Made by a program: the position numbers and the translations under genes. DNA of 64,000 bases, taken from assembly GCA_937942435.1 (NCBI GenBank), contig CALDEM010000006.1, positions 84,565 through 148,564 on the forward strand, read 5' to 3'. Source of the stretch: an uncultured Saprospiraceae bacterium. Its GTDB lineage: Bacteria; Bacteroidota; Bacteroidia; Chitinophagales; Saprospiraceae. Positions within the stretch are counted from its first letter, which is position 1. Every line of letters begins with the position of its first letter. The notes below the pieces were generated by a model. That model had not been told where the DNA came from and searched no databases. It worked only from the letters and a program-made list of their open reading frames with translations. Shown piece by piece: positions 18,679-27,942 of this stretch.

Positions 18679-19767
18679 ATGGGTCCATTAAAGGGTATTA
18701 AGGTTATAGAGATAGGAGGTATCGGGCCTGGCCCTTTTGCAGGTATGCTACTTGCTGATATGGGTGCAGAAGTCGTCGTTGTAGAACGTAAAGCGATGCC
18801 AGGATTAAAACTTCCTGATTGCAGCAGACGCGGCAAAAAGTCGATCGTTCTTAATCTCAAATCTCATGAAGGAGTAGAGACCCTTCTTAAGATGGTCGAT
18901 CAGGCAGATATTTTATTTGAAGGATTCAGACCAGGTGTTATGGAAAAGCTTGGACTTGGACCTGAAGTATGCTTACAGCGAAATCCTAAAATCATATATG
19001 GCAGGATGACTGGTTGGGGGCAGACTGGCCCGTTAGCGCATGCTGCAGGTCATGACATTAATTATATATCGCTGAGTGGAGCGTTATATGCGGTGGGTCG
19101 CAAATCTGAAAAACCTTCTCCCCCTCTTAATCTAGTAGGAGACTATGGTGGAGGTAGCATGTTTTTAGTGATGGGCATACTCGCAGCGCTACATGAGAGA
19201 ACACAATCTGGCAAAGGCCAAGTCATTGATGCAGCGATGACTGAAGGGTCTGCAAATCTCATGGCTATGTTTAATTCGCTTCATGCTATGGGCATGTGGA
19301 AAAACGAAAGAGGGGCTAATCTATTAGATACCGGCGCCCACTTTTATGATACATACGAAACCAAAGACAAAAAGTATGTCTCAATCGGTTCTATAGAACC
19401 GCAATTCTATGCACTACTTATAGAAAAAGCAGAGCTTGATAGTAGCACCTTTGGTGGGCAAAATGACCAATCAAAGTGGCCAGATCTCAAAGACAAATTG
19501 ACTGAAGTTTTCAAATCAAAAACGCGAGATGAATGGTGCGAAATAATGGAAGGAACAGATGTTTGTTTTGCTCCCGTCTTAGACTTTATGGAAGCACAAA
19601 GACATCCACATATGGTTGCTAGAGAAGCATATATAGATGTAGAAGGTATGACACAACCAGCGCCAGCGCCAAGGTTTAGCAGAACGCCATCTGAAGTAAG
19701 TCAAGGAGCGCCTGCACCTGGGCAAGATCAAGACGACGTATTGCGTGACTGGGGGGTAACTGTATAA
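18679..19767 (+). CDS. CaiB/BaiF family CoA transferase (alpha-methylacyl-CoA racemase-like)
   Basis: MGPLKGIKVIEIGGIGPGPFAGMLLADMGAEVVVVER, LEGFRPGVMEKLGLGPE, GRMTGWGQTGPLAHAAGHDINYI. Confidence 0.93.
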   Translation: MGPLKGIKVIEIGGIGPGPFAGMLLADMGAEVVVVERKAMPGLKLPDCSRRGKKSIVLNLKSHEGVETLLKMVDQADILFEGFRPGVMEKLGLGPEVCLQRNPKIIYGRMTGWGQTGPLAHAAGHDINYISLSGALYAVGRKSEKPSPPLNLVGDYGGGSMFLVMGILAALHERTQSGKGQVIDAAMTEGSANLMAMFNSLHAMGMWKNERGANLLDTGAHFYDTYETKDKKYVSIGSIEPQFYALLIEKAELDSSTFGGQNDQSKWPDLKDKLTEVFKSKTRDEWCEIMEGTDVCFAPVLDFMEAQRHPHMVAREAYIDVEGMTQPAPAPRFSRTPSEVSQGAPAPGQDQDDVLRDWGVTV

Positions 19768-19775
19768 ATCTACTT

Positions 19776-20588
19776 GTGAACTTTATAAAAAAATCAAATC
19801 TTGAAGGTGTTACTCTCTACAAGTTAGGTAGCGCTCTATTTGGCAGGCCTAAAGTAAGTGTCTATAGCTTCTTAGTAGATAATCTTTTGATTGATACAGG
19901 TCATCCAAAGATTGGGAAAGACTTTGCTCAAGCCTTAAAAAGTGAGGTCATAGATCGAATCATACTTACACATCATCACGAAGATCACAGTGGCAATGTT
20001 GAAGCGTTGAAAAAAGCTAAAGGTGTTCCTGTTTATGCATCGCCGCTCTGTTGCAGACTTATCGAAAATCCCAAGCGAATCGAGCCTGCCAGAATAATGT
20101 CTTGGGGCCAACCAAAAAAGGCAACAGCACAGGCTTTAGATCTCACAGAAGACATTGTAACTTCTAATTATAGATTCAAAATACTTGAAACACCAGGTCA
20201 CGCCATCGACCAGATCAGTCTTTATGAAGCAGACAAAGGATGGTTATTCTCGGGAGACATATTTGTACATCATTACATCAAGGCATTCATGAAGGATGAG
20301 GACATGCTTGAGCAAATCAACTCAATCAAGAAGCTCTTACAATTAGATTTTGATGTGCTATTCTGTAATCACCAACCCGTATTTAAAAACGGAAAAGCAA
20401 GATTAGCAAGTAAGCTCGATTTTTTAGAAAGCTTTTATCATTCTGTAAAAACAGAGTATACCAAAGGACAGTCTCCAAAGCAAATCATGAAATCCCTACA
20501 ACTCAAAGAGCAGCGTATCCTTAAGTTTCTTTCTTTGGGTCAACTAAGTCAACTCAACATGGTCACTTCTGCAATCAGATCATTTTAG
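19776..20588 (+). CDS. MBL-fold metallo-hydrolase
   Basis: GTG start. IILTHHHEDHSGN metal-binding motif, ETPGHAIDQISLYEADKGWLFSGDIF. Confidence 0.88.
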   Translation: MNFIKKSNLEGVTLYKLGSALFGRPKVSVYSFLVDNLLIDTGHPKIGKDFAQALKSEVIDRIILTHHHEDHSGNVEALKKAKGVPVYASPLCCRLIENPKRIEPARIMSWGQPKKATAQALDLTEDIVTSNYRFKILETPGHAIDQISLYEADKGWLFSGDIFVHHYIKAFMKDEDMLEQINSIKKLLQLDFDVLFCNHQPVFKNGKARLASKLDFLESFYHSVKTEYTKGQSPKQIMKSLQLKEQRILKFLSLGQLSQLNMVTSAIRSF

Positions 20589-20596
20589 ATGAGGAA

Positions 20597-21724
20597 TTAC
20601 TTCAGGCTTGAGATCACGATGTTTTTATCATCCCAGTGCTTATCATCATGAAACGCAAATCTGCTTGGGTTGTAAGAACCCACAAGACTAACATCTGCTT
20701 TAGCGGGCACTTCTTTATCTAAGGACCAGTAGACAGCATTTACCAACAGACGCCTCATAGCTTCATTAAGCAAATCAGTTGCTGCGCCCATAGTGGTTGC
20801 AAAGCACTTTCCTTTTTTACCCTGTGGCAGTTGATAAGACTTTGTCCAAGCAACAGGCATCATCGGATCATTCTGATTATAATCAGCAGCTCCTTTTTTA
20901 CCCTTAACCATACCTGGCAACTTAGTATCCGTCGGTCGCATGCCTAATCTCGGATCACTATCATCCCTTACACCTGCTCTCTCTACAACTTGACCCAGAA
21001 CGATAGGAGTAGCATCTCCCGGCAATGGCAATCTAACACCATAGACATCTGTCGGTCCCCAGATATCACCACTGGCTATACCATTGAGTAAGTCATGTGA
21101 CTCCGCGCCATCTGCAAATATGCCTCTCGTACTTTGATCCGCATGCTTCCCATGATGAGATATCCAATGTTCTCCAACTACAAGTCTTCCAAAACCATCT
21201 TTCCAATCTTGCATATCACCATTGTAATAATTACCATAGTGCTTATAACTGCTTTCTATGGTAGTGTCTTTAAACATAAATGCATGCGTCGATGTCCTCA
21301 ACGCTATCAATGGCTTACCATCTTTTAAAAACTGATCGATATGATACATCTGATCATCTGGCAATGCTCTAAAGCGCGTAAATAATATCATCATATCAGC
21401 AGATGATAACTGATCTAACCCCGGGATATTATTACCATAGTTAGGATCAACAATACCCGGCTCATCTGGCTTTTGTGCAAACAAGACCGTACAATTAAAA
21501 CCATGGCGCTCAGATAAAATCTTTGCCATCTGTGGAAGTGCTTCTTCTGATCTATACTCTTCATCACCAGATATAAGAACAATATGAGGCATATCTCTAT
21601 CACCTTCCCAATTAAGCCATTGGGTTGGAGTATCCGATTTCTCTTCAACTGCCATTGTAGTTGAATCAGATTTTTTACAACCGATCAATAAAAAGACCAA
21701 GAAGACAGCTGAGAAATATTTCAT
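20597..21724 (-). CDS. ThuA-domain lipoprotein
   Basis: ORF 20597..21781; Met at 21724 starts a lipoprotein signal (MKYFSAVFLVFLLIGCKK). MPHIVLISGDEEYRSEEALPQMAKILSERHGF is ThuA-like. Confidence 0.8.
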   Translation of the reverse strand: MKYFSAVFLVFLLIGCKKSDSTTMAVEEKSDTPTQWLNWEGDRDMPHIVLISGDEEYRSEEALPQMAKILSERHGFNCTVLFAQKPDEPGIVDPNYGNNIPGLDQLSSADMMILFTRFRALPDDQMYHIDQFLKDGKPLIALRTSTHAFMFKDTTIESSYKHYGNYYNGDMQDWKDGFGRLVVGEHWISHHGKHADQSTRGIFADGAESHDLLNGIASGDIWGPTDVYGVRLPLPGDATPIVLGQVVERAGVRDDSDPRLGMRPTDTKLPGMVKGKKGAADYNQNDPMMPVAWTKSYQLPQGKKGKCFATTMGAATDLLNEAMRRLLVNAVYWSLDKEVPAKADVSLVGSYNPSRFAFHDDKHWDDKNIVISSLK

Positions 21725-21740
21725 AGTTCTGAATTTATAA

Positions 21741-22553
21741 TCATAGAAGAGGAGCAATCTTATTGTTGATAAATATACCATCTTTCAAAGTAACTCCATC
21801 GGGATCAGTGATCGCTTCATCGCACTCGTCCTCCATAATGATCCATCCATTATAATCTGTATCAACAAGGTACTCAGTTATAGATCGAAAATCTATAACT
21901 CCATCTCCTGTCTGAGCCCAGCTACCATCCGCATGCATGTCTTTATAGTGAACGAGGTTAATCAAACTTCTATATTCTTTAATAATAGATAGCGGGTCCA
22001 TACCTCCTTTTGCCATATGACCAACATCAGGGGTATATCCGATATATTTATTATTCAATCCCTCCAGTAGTATTTTATAATCATCTTCGGTACGATATAC
22101 TGATCCACTTGGAGAGTTAGGATGATAAGAAGAAGTTATACCTCGATCTGCTGCTCGTTGAGCAGCATCATTAACACAGGTTAGCAAGTTCTTTTGTCTT
22201 TCTACAAGATCACTGCGATCACTACCCGGCATCTGAACCAATAAATAGATACAATCTGGGAAATGCTTTAAATATTCGATCCACTTATCAGCATTCTTTT
22301 TTTCTTGATCTGTTTCTTTTTTATGACGCCAATCTTCCACATGGCACAAGGCTGCTAATTCTAAACCATGTTCTGCCAGCTTATCTTTCATCTTAATCGG
22401 ATCTGAAAGATCTCCAAAAAAACTAGTCTCTGGCTCTATACCTCTGAAGCCCGCTTGCTTAGCTATATTCATAATGTGTCCCAACTTTCCTTTATAAGCT
22501 TCACCTGGCATCTGCCAAGTATAAGTCTCACATCCTACTTTTATATTAGCCAT
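21741..22553 (-). CDS. sugar phosphate isomerase/epimerase-like (xylose isomerase-like TIM barrel)
   Basis: GFRGIEPETSFFGD, YTPDVGHMAKGGMDP, LVHYKDMHADGSW, GWIIMEDE. Confidence 0.85.
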   Translation of the reverse strand: MANIKVGCETYTWQMPGEAYKGKLGHIMNIAKQAGFRGIEPETSFFGDLSDPIKMKDKLAEHGLELAALCHVEDWRHKKETDQEKKNADKWIEYLKHFPDCIYLLVQMPGSDRSDLVERQKNLLTCVNDAAQRAADRGITSSYHPNSPSGSVYRTEDDYKILLEGLNNKYIGYTPDVGHMAKGGMDPLSIIKEYRSLINLVHYKDMHADGSWAQTGDGVIDFRSITEYLVDTDYNGWIIMEDECDEAITDPDGVTLKDGIFINNKIAPLL

Positions 22554-22563
22554 GGCAGGTATT

Positions 22564-23364
22564 CTAATTTTTCAAGAAGAAGTCAGTTGTAACTTTATTG
22601 AATCTTTCTAAGTCTTCCCAGTGGTGTACATGTCCCCCTTTTGGAAATGAAACATACTCAGAATCCTCTATTCCATCATGTAACATTTTAGAAAAAGCAG
22701 GAGGCGTGAAGATGTCCATATCTCCGATGGTAATCAAAGTAGGTGCCTGTATCTCACCCAGTCGTGATACAGTATCATGATGAATACAAGCATCCAGTTG
22801 GCCTTCAAATCCAAATTCAGTTTGAGGATTGTCGTTGTCTCTTGCACCTACTTGTCCTTCTTTTAAATCTGTCATACCTTCTTCATAATAAGGCGGCGCA
22901 AAAATCCATAACTGAAGCAACTCCATAAAGTCTTCAGGCTTACTGCTTACTCTAAGTTTTTTCAAGTTTTCATACACAGTCTTTGTATAATTATTGAAGA
23001 CAGGCCATGTACTGATGAGTGCGAGACTTTTAACCCTACTTGGATATTGTAATGCTAACTCTTGTGCAATCGCACCACCCATGGATATACCAGCAACTCT
23101 TACAATATCTACATCAGCATGATCCATAACGGCGATAGTATCTGCAGCCATCATAGCAGTCGTATATGGGCCTTTGGGTTGGTCAGACTTGCCGACACCT
23201 CTGTTATCAAGTACAATGCACTTGAAGTGTCGCTCATATACACTTACATGTTTCTCCCACACATCACCATCTGCACCAAAACCCATGATTAAAACTAAGG
23301 GCTCTCCTTCTCCTCTTATCTGATAGTAGATCTTCGTCCCATTAGAATCTGCATACTGCCCCAT
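22564..23364 (-). CDS. alpha/beta hydrolase
   Basis: PLVLIMGFGADGDVWEKHV, VLDNRGVGKSDQPKGPYT, nucleophile elbow GISMGGAIAQE, GGHVHHWED. Confidence 0.92.
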   Translation of the reverse strand: MGQYADSNGTKIYYQIRGEGEPLVLIMGFGADGDVWEKHVSVYERHFKCIVLDNRGVGKSDQPKGPYTTAMMAADTIAVMDHADVDIVRVAGISMGGAIAQELALQYPSRVKSLALISTWPVFNNYTKTVYENLKKLRVSSKPEDFMELLQLWIFAPPYYEEGMTDLKEGQVGARDNDNPQTEFGFEGQLDACIHHDTVSRLGEIQAPTLITIGDMDIFTPPAFSKMLHDGIEDSEYVSFPKGGHVHHWEDLERFNKVTTDFFLKN

Positions 23365-23369
23365 AGTGA

Positions 23370-24269
23370 TTACTTAATCTTCTTGATTATATCTTCAACA
23401 AATGGAATAGCCTTCTTAGCATCAACTTCTGTTGTAGGACAAAAGCAGAAGTCAAAGCACCACCACGGTATATCCTCCACTTCATCTTTCATAGCACTGA
23501 TCACTTCTACAAAATCTATATGTCCAGTCCCAAAAGGAGCATGTGTACTCGTCTCTTCGTCATGTAAGGTGCCATCACTATCTATCAAATGAAAGTGTCC
23601 TATATGTCCCTTCAACATCTGAGCGAACTCTACTACTCCACCTTTTAAAATCTCTTTTTTGCCTACTTGTCTAGCACCCATGACGGCACACATATATGCA
23701 TGACTGGTATCAAAAAGCACTTTGAAATTTTCATGATCTACCGCTTCGACAATAGAAAGCACCTCACTGGGTTTATTTAACCAGAAACCCGGTTCAAATT
23801 CCCATACTAAACTAACCCCTGATAGATCGCATAAGTCCGCAGCTTGATGCCAAGTTGTAGCCAACTTTTCAAAGCGCATCTTATACTCATCATCATCAAA
23901 TTGTTCAGGAGGACTGATCGTATCTACACGTAGTGTATCTATCTCCATGTCATAACAAAAGTCAAGTGCCTTTTCTATAGCATCAAGATAATCGCTCATC
24001 GGTACTTCAGGTGCAGGTATATCTCTAAAATCAGGTGCATAACCTGAAATGCCCAACCCGTGATCGTCAATGATTTTTTTTAATTCTAAACACTTCTCTT
24101 TCGTATCATATACATCTGGATGTGGGTGTGGATGGAAACCATTGATCTCAATTCCATCATACCCTGCATCTACTGCATACTTCATAAACTTTTCAAATGA
24201 CCACGGATCCGACTCAAATGGTCCAAATGAAAATGCCCAGCTCCCTATTGAGAATTTAGGTCTATTCAT
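23370..24269 (-). CDS. sugar phosphate isomerase/epimerase-like TIM barrel
   Basis: AGYDGIEINGFHPHPHPDVYD, VLFDTSHAYMCAVMG, GHIGHFHLIDSDGTLHDEE, HAPFGTGHIDF. Confidence 0.87.
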   Translation of the reverse strand: MNRPKFSIGSWAFSFGPFESDPWSFEKFMKYAVDAGYDGIEINGFHPHPHPDVYDTKEKCLELKKIIDDHGLGISGYAPDFRDIPAPEVPMSDYLDAIEKALDFCYDMEIDTLRVDTISPPEQFDDDEYKMRFEKLATTWHQAADLCDLSGVSLVWEFEPGFWLNKPSEVLSIVEAVDHENFKVLFDTSHAYMCAVMGARQVGKKEILKGGVVEFAQMLKGHIGHFHLIDSDGTLHDEETSTHAPFGTGHIDFVEVISAMKDEVEDIPWWCFDFCFCPTTEVDAKKAIPFVEDIIKKIK

Positions 24270-25108
24270 GATTCATTCCATTTTCTATTTATAAATTCAA
24301 AACCTTGTTTATATATTTCTTCTGTTGGAGAAAAATCTCTCCATACATTAATTGCATTTGCAAAATCTGGAATGATAGTGCTAAATGCCTCTATGGTTAT
24401 CCAACCATCATATCCAATACTCTTCAATGCACTAAATACGTCATCCCAATTGATAGCGCCCGATCCAGGAGTGCCTCTATCATTTTCACTTACATGGACA
24501 TGCTTGAGGTGACCCTTGATGGTATAGATCGCAGTTGACTGACTCTTCTCTTCCATATTGGCATGATGCGTATCATAGATCGCTCCTACATTAGGATGAT
24601 CAACTGCATCAAGCAAATTCTTAAGTCCAGCCATTGTATTGACTAGATAACATTCAAACCTATTGAGTGCTTCAGGCGCTAGGATCACATTGGCTTGTTG
24701 TGCATATGCTCCTGCTTTTTGAAGGCCTTCTATACTCCACTTCATCTCATCTTGCGTCGGCGGCTGTCTACTGAAGTATGCAAATGCAGAATGAATAGGA
24801 CCACAGATCACTTCTGCCCCAAGGGCATGCGCTCTATCTATCGCCCACTTTAATCTATCCAATCCAGCAGCTCTAGTAGTAGAATCAGGACTTGCGATAT
24901 TAGTCTCTTCTAAAAGAGACGTAACACATGACACACCAAGCTCCATACTTTGAAGTTGACGTCCTATCTTACTATAGTGGTCCATCTCTCCATCCCCCAG
25001 CGGAATCTCAACTCCTTGAAACCCTGTCTCTTTTAAGCTTTCAAAAATACCATAATGCTCCTCTGTGACGTGGTCAGTCCAAAGCAACATATTCATCCCA
25101 ATTTTCAC
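24266..25108 (-). CDS. sugar phosphate isomerase/epimerase-like TIM barrel
   Basis: TGFQGVEIPLG, NVGAIYDTHHANMEEKS, LKHVHVSENDRGTPGSGAINWDDVFSALKSIGYDGWITIEAF. Confidence 0.88.
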   Translation of the reverse strand: MKIGMNMLLWTDHVTEEHYGIFESLKETGFQGVEIPLGDGEMDHYSKIGRQLQSMELGVSCVTSLLEETNIASPDSTTRAAGLDRLKWAIDRAHALGAEVICGPIHSAFAYFSRQPPTQDEMKWSIEGLQKAGAYAQQANVILAPEALNRFECYLVNTMAGLKNLLDAVDHPNVGAIYDTHHANMEEKSQSTAIYTIKGHLKHVHVSENDRGTPGSGAINWDDVFSALKSIGYDGWITIEAFSTIIPDFANAINVWRDFSPTEEIYKQGFEFINRKWNES

Positions 25109-25116
25109 TCTACTTA

Positions 25117-26775
25117 TTAATTTAATGATTCTGCAAATGCTCCAAGCTTCACATAAGTTTTATAAATCTGGTTATACAATACTACATTTTGTTTCTGAGG
25201 AAAATAGGTTTTTTCAAATCCATTGCCCATGGCGATGATGGCCTCTCTCACATCGCTATAGATGCCTGCTGCTGTTGCGGCATACATCGCGGCGCCGAGT
25301 GCTGGGGCTTGTTCTGAATTTATAATTTTGATTGGCATATCAAGAATGTCTGATAAAGTCTGCATGATAAATGCTGACTTTTTAGCAACGCCACCTATAC
25401 CTATTACTTCATCTATCACAACCCCTTCTTCTCTAAATCTTTCTACGATAGCTCTAGATCCAAAACATATGGACTCTACAAGGGATCTAAATATCTCAGG
25501 TGCTTTTGTTCCCAAGTTGAGATTGGTAATAGCCGCTTTCAAGGATTGATCCGCATCTGGCGTTCTTCTACCATTGATCCAATCAAGAGCAACAGGCGAC
25601 GACATAGAGATAGGAGTTTGCTCCGCCTCTTCCGTAAGCTTTATAATGAGATTATCCTTTATACTTTCTAATTGATCTTCTGATAGATCAACTTGTTTAT
25701 CCAACATATTATCCAAAGGCCAAACTAAGATATCTTTGAACCAAGCAAGCACATCACCAAAAGCAGATTGCCCTGCTTCAAGTCCAATCATCCCTGGAAT
25801 AACCGATCCATCTACTTGCCCACATATCCCACGGACTGTTTTAGAACCAATAACTCTGGGATCTGCTACAATGACATCACAAGTGGAAGTCCCCATGACC
25901 CTAATTAAGGTATGTTCTTTAATCTCTGCACCAACAGCGCCAGCATGCGCATCAAATGTTCCCACAGCGACAATCGTATCTTCACTAAGGCCCAGTTTCT
26001 CTGCCCATACTTTGGATAATGTCCCTGCAGACTGATCAGAAGTATAAGTCTCTCTATAAAGTTGCTTTTTCAATTGTGGGAAGGACTCATCCAACTGAAT
26101 TAGAAAATCATCATCAGGCAACCCGCTCCAATCCTCATGCCACATCGCTTTATGACCAGCAGCACATCTACTTCTTTTAAAATTAGAAAGATCATCTAAT
26201 CCAGTCAACAAATAAGTAAGTACATCGCAATGCTCCATCCAAGAGTATGCAGCTTCTTTAACGGCTCTATCATCTCTTATGACGTGTAAGATCTTCGCCC
26301 AAAACCACTCTGAAGAGTATATACCTCCTTCATATTTTGTAAAGTCTTCACCACCCCAGGTCCTTGATAATCGATTTATTTCTTCGGCTTCATTTACGGA
26401 AGTGTGATCCTTCCATAAGATGACCATAGCGTTAGGGTTGTTTTCAAACTCTGGGTTAAGACAAAGAGGATGTCCTTTTTGATCAACTGCAATGGGTGAA
26501 GAACCCGTCGTGTCTATGCAAATACCTCTGACCGCAGCCCCATCAATATGAGCACGCTTTATAATTGTCGATATTGTAGTTTCTATACCTTCCGTATGAT
26601 CAAGTATATGTTGTCGATATTGGTTCTTAGATGGATCACAGTACGCTCCTTCTTTCCATCTCTTATACCGATGCACCTCGCTATCGATGGTTTGTCCGTG
26701 TTGGGCATTAACTAACACAGCTCTAACCGAGTCTGTACCAAAATCCAATCCCACAACATACCCTTCCAAACTCAT
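25117..26775 (-). CDS. ribulokinase-like FGGY carbohydrate kinase
   Basis: YVVGLDFGTDSVRAVLV, ICIDTTGSSPIAVD, WKDHTSVNEAEEIN, IGGVAKKSAFIMQTLSDILDMPI. Specificity is not proven. Confidence 0.88.
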   Translation of the reverse strand: MSLEGYVVGLDFGTDSVRAVLVNAQHGQTIDSEVHRYKRWKEGAYCDPSKNQYRQHILDHTEGIETTISTIIKRAHIDGAAVRGICIDTTGSSPIAVDQKGHPLCLNPEFENNPNAMVILWKDHTSVNEAEEINRLSRTWGGEDFTKYEGGIYSSEWFWAKILHVIRDDRAVKEAAYSWMEHCDVLTYLLTGLDDLSNFKRSRCAAGHKAMWHEDWSGLPDDDFLIQLDESFPQLKKQLYRETYTSDQSAGTLSKVWAEKLGLSEDTIVAVGTFDAHAGAVGAEIKEHTLIRVMGTSTCDVIVADPRVIGSKTVRGICGQVDGSVIPGMIGLEAGQSAFGDVLAWFKDILVWPLDNMLDKQVDLSEDQLESIKDNLIIKLTEEAEQTPISMSSPVALDWINGRRTPDADQSLKAAITNLNLGTKAPEIFRSLVESICFGSRAIVERFREEGVVIDEVIGIGGVAKKSAFIMQTLSDILDMPIKIINSEQAPALGAAMYAATAAGIYSDVREAIIAMGNGFEKTYFPQKQNVVLYNQIYKTYVKLGAFAESLN

Positions 26776-27834
26776 CTACGCTAACTCTGCCCCTACTTTT
26801 TCTAATAATGCTTTGGTAGCTTTGATCCCGTCAGCTTCGCTCAATGTCTGCCCTTCGTACTCTATATCTATATAGCCAGTGTAGCCCGCATCTTTGACGA
26901 TCTGAAGCATCTTTCTATAATCTGTATGAACTTCATTGCCATCTGCATCAAAGTCATGTGTTTTAGCACTTATCCCTTTTGCATAAGGCATCAACTCAGC
27001 GGTGCCTTTATAACGATCGTATTCTATCTTACAGCTAAAGTCCTCATTGCGCTCGATACAAAAATTTCCAAAGTCTGGTAGTGTGCCACAGTTGGGATCA
27101 CCGACCTCAGCCATGACAGAAGCCAACCAAGAGCCATCTGAAGAATAACCTCCATGGTTTTCTACTATGATACTAATACCGTTTTTCTTGCCATATTCTG
27201 AAAGTGATCCAAGACCTTGCACTGCTGCTGATTTCACCTCATCTGCTGTTCCAGAACCTGCCGCATTGACGCGAATGGCATGGCAACCAAGATACTTAGC
27301 AGCGTCTACCCAAGGATGATGATTGATGACTGCTTGAGCCCTCTTCTGATCATCAAGATCACCTAGATCTCCAAGGGCATCACACATGATCAAGACAGCT
27401 TTCACTCCCTCACTATCACATCTATCTTTTAGATCTTTGAGATAAGTCATGTCTTTGGCCTTCGAATAATAGAAGGTATTTACAAACTCAACTGCATCTA
27501 CGCCATAGTCCTTCTTGGCTATAGATGGGAAGTCGATCGGATCTAAGACACCTCGTAAAAGTGAGTCGGGATCGCTCGCAAGTGCTTTGCCAAATGCACC
27601 AAATCCATCCTTTAAGGCATCTCCAAAAAATGATTTGTGTAGCGACCACTGAGCTAGAGAAATATCGAAAAAAGGCTTTTTCATCTTACTACTAAGACCA
27701 TCTTCATAACCTCGCTGCATATCTTTTGCAGCTTTCGAGTCACATGAGATAATAGATGCGGATAGGCCTAAAGCGCCTGCAGATAGCATACCTTGACTCA
27801 GATATTTGATGGTTTTCCGTCTTGTTTTGTTCAT
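26776..27834 (-). CDS. exported sugar phosphate isomerase/epimerase-like TIM barrel with twin-arginine-type signal
   Basis: N-terminus MNKTRRKTIKYLSQGMLSAGALGLSASIISC (RR motif plus lipobox-like IISC). VENHGGYSSDGSWL, YTGYIDIEYEG. Confidence 0.85.
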   Translation of the reverse strand: MNKTRRKTIKYLSQGMLSAGALGLSASIISCDSKAAKDMQRGYEDGLSSKMKKPFFDISLAQWSLHKSFFGDALKDGFGAFGKALASDPDSLLRGVLDPIDFPSIAKKDYGVDAVEFVNTFYYSKAKDMTYLKDLKDRCDSEGVKAVLIMCDALGDLGDLDDQKRAQAVINHHPWVDAAKYLGCHAIRVNAAGSGTADEVKSAAVQGLGSLSEYGKKNGISIIVENHGGYSSDGSWLASVMAEVGDPNCGTLPDFGNFCIERNEDFSCKIEYDRYKGTAELMPYAKGISAKTHDFDADGNEVHTDYRKMLQIVKDAGYTGYIDIEYEGQTLSEADGIKATKALLEKVGAELA

Positions 27835-27915
27835 TATTCCCCTATTAGAATGAGTAAGATAGCAAAAACTCGACTTTTTATATGCTCCACAATTCTTATC
27901 CTGATCTCACCAAGT

Positions 27916-27934
27916 GTTAAGATATAATCTTAAC
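27916..27934. promoter_or_regulatory. Perfect inverted repeat GTTAAGAT-ATA-ATCTTAAC upstream of the FAD monooxygenase-like gene
   Basis: 8-bp arms with 3-bp spacer, ending 8 bp before the ATG at 27943, in the divergent intergenic region. Confidence 0.6.
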
Positions 27935-27942
27935 TATGTAAG

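Noticed and set aside
20597-27834. Idea that the sugar cluster is a classic polysaccharide utilisation locus
   Set aside because: No SusC/SusD pair, glycoside hydrolase or hybrid two-component regulator in or next to it.
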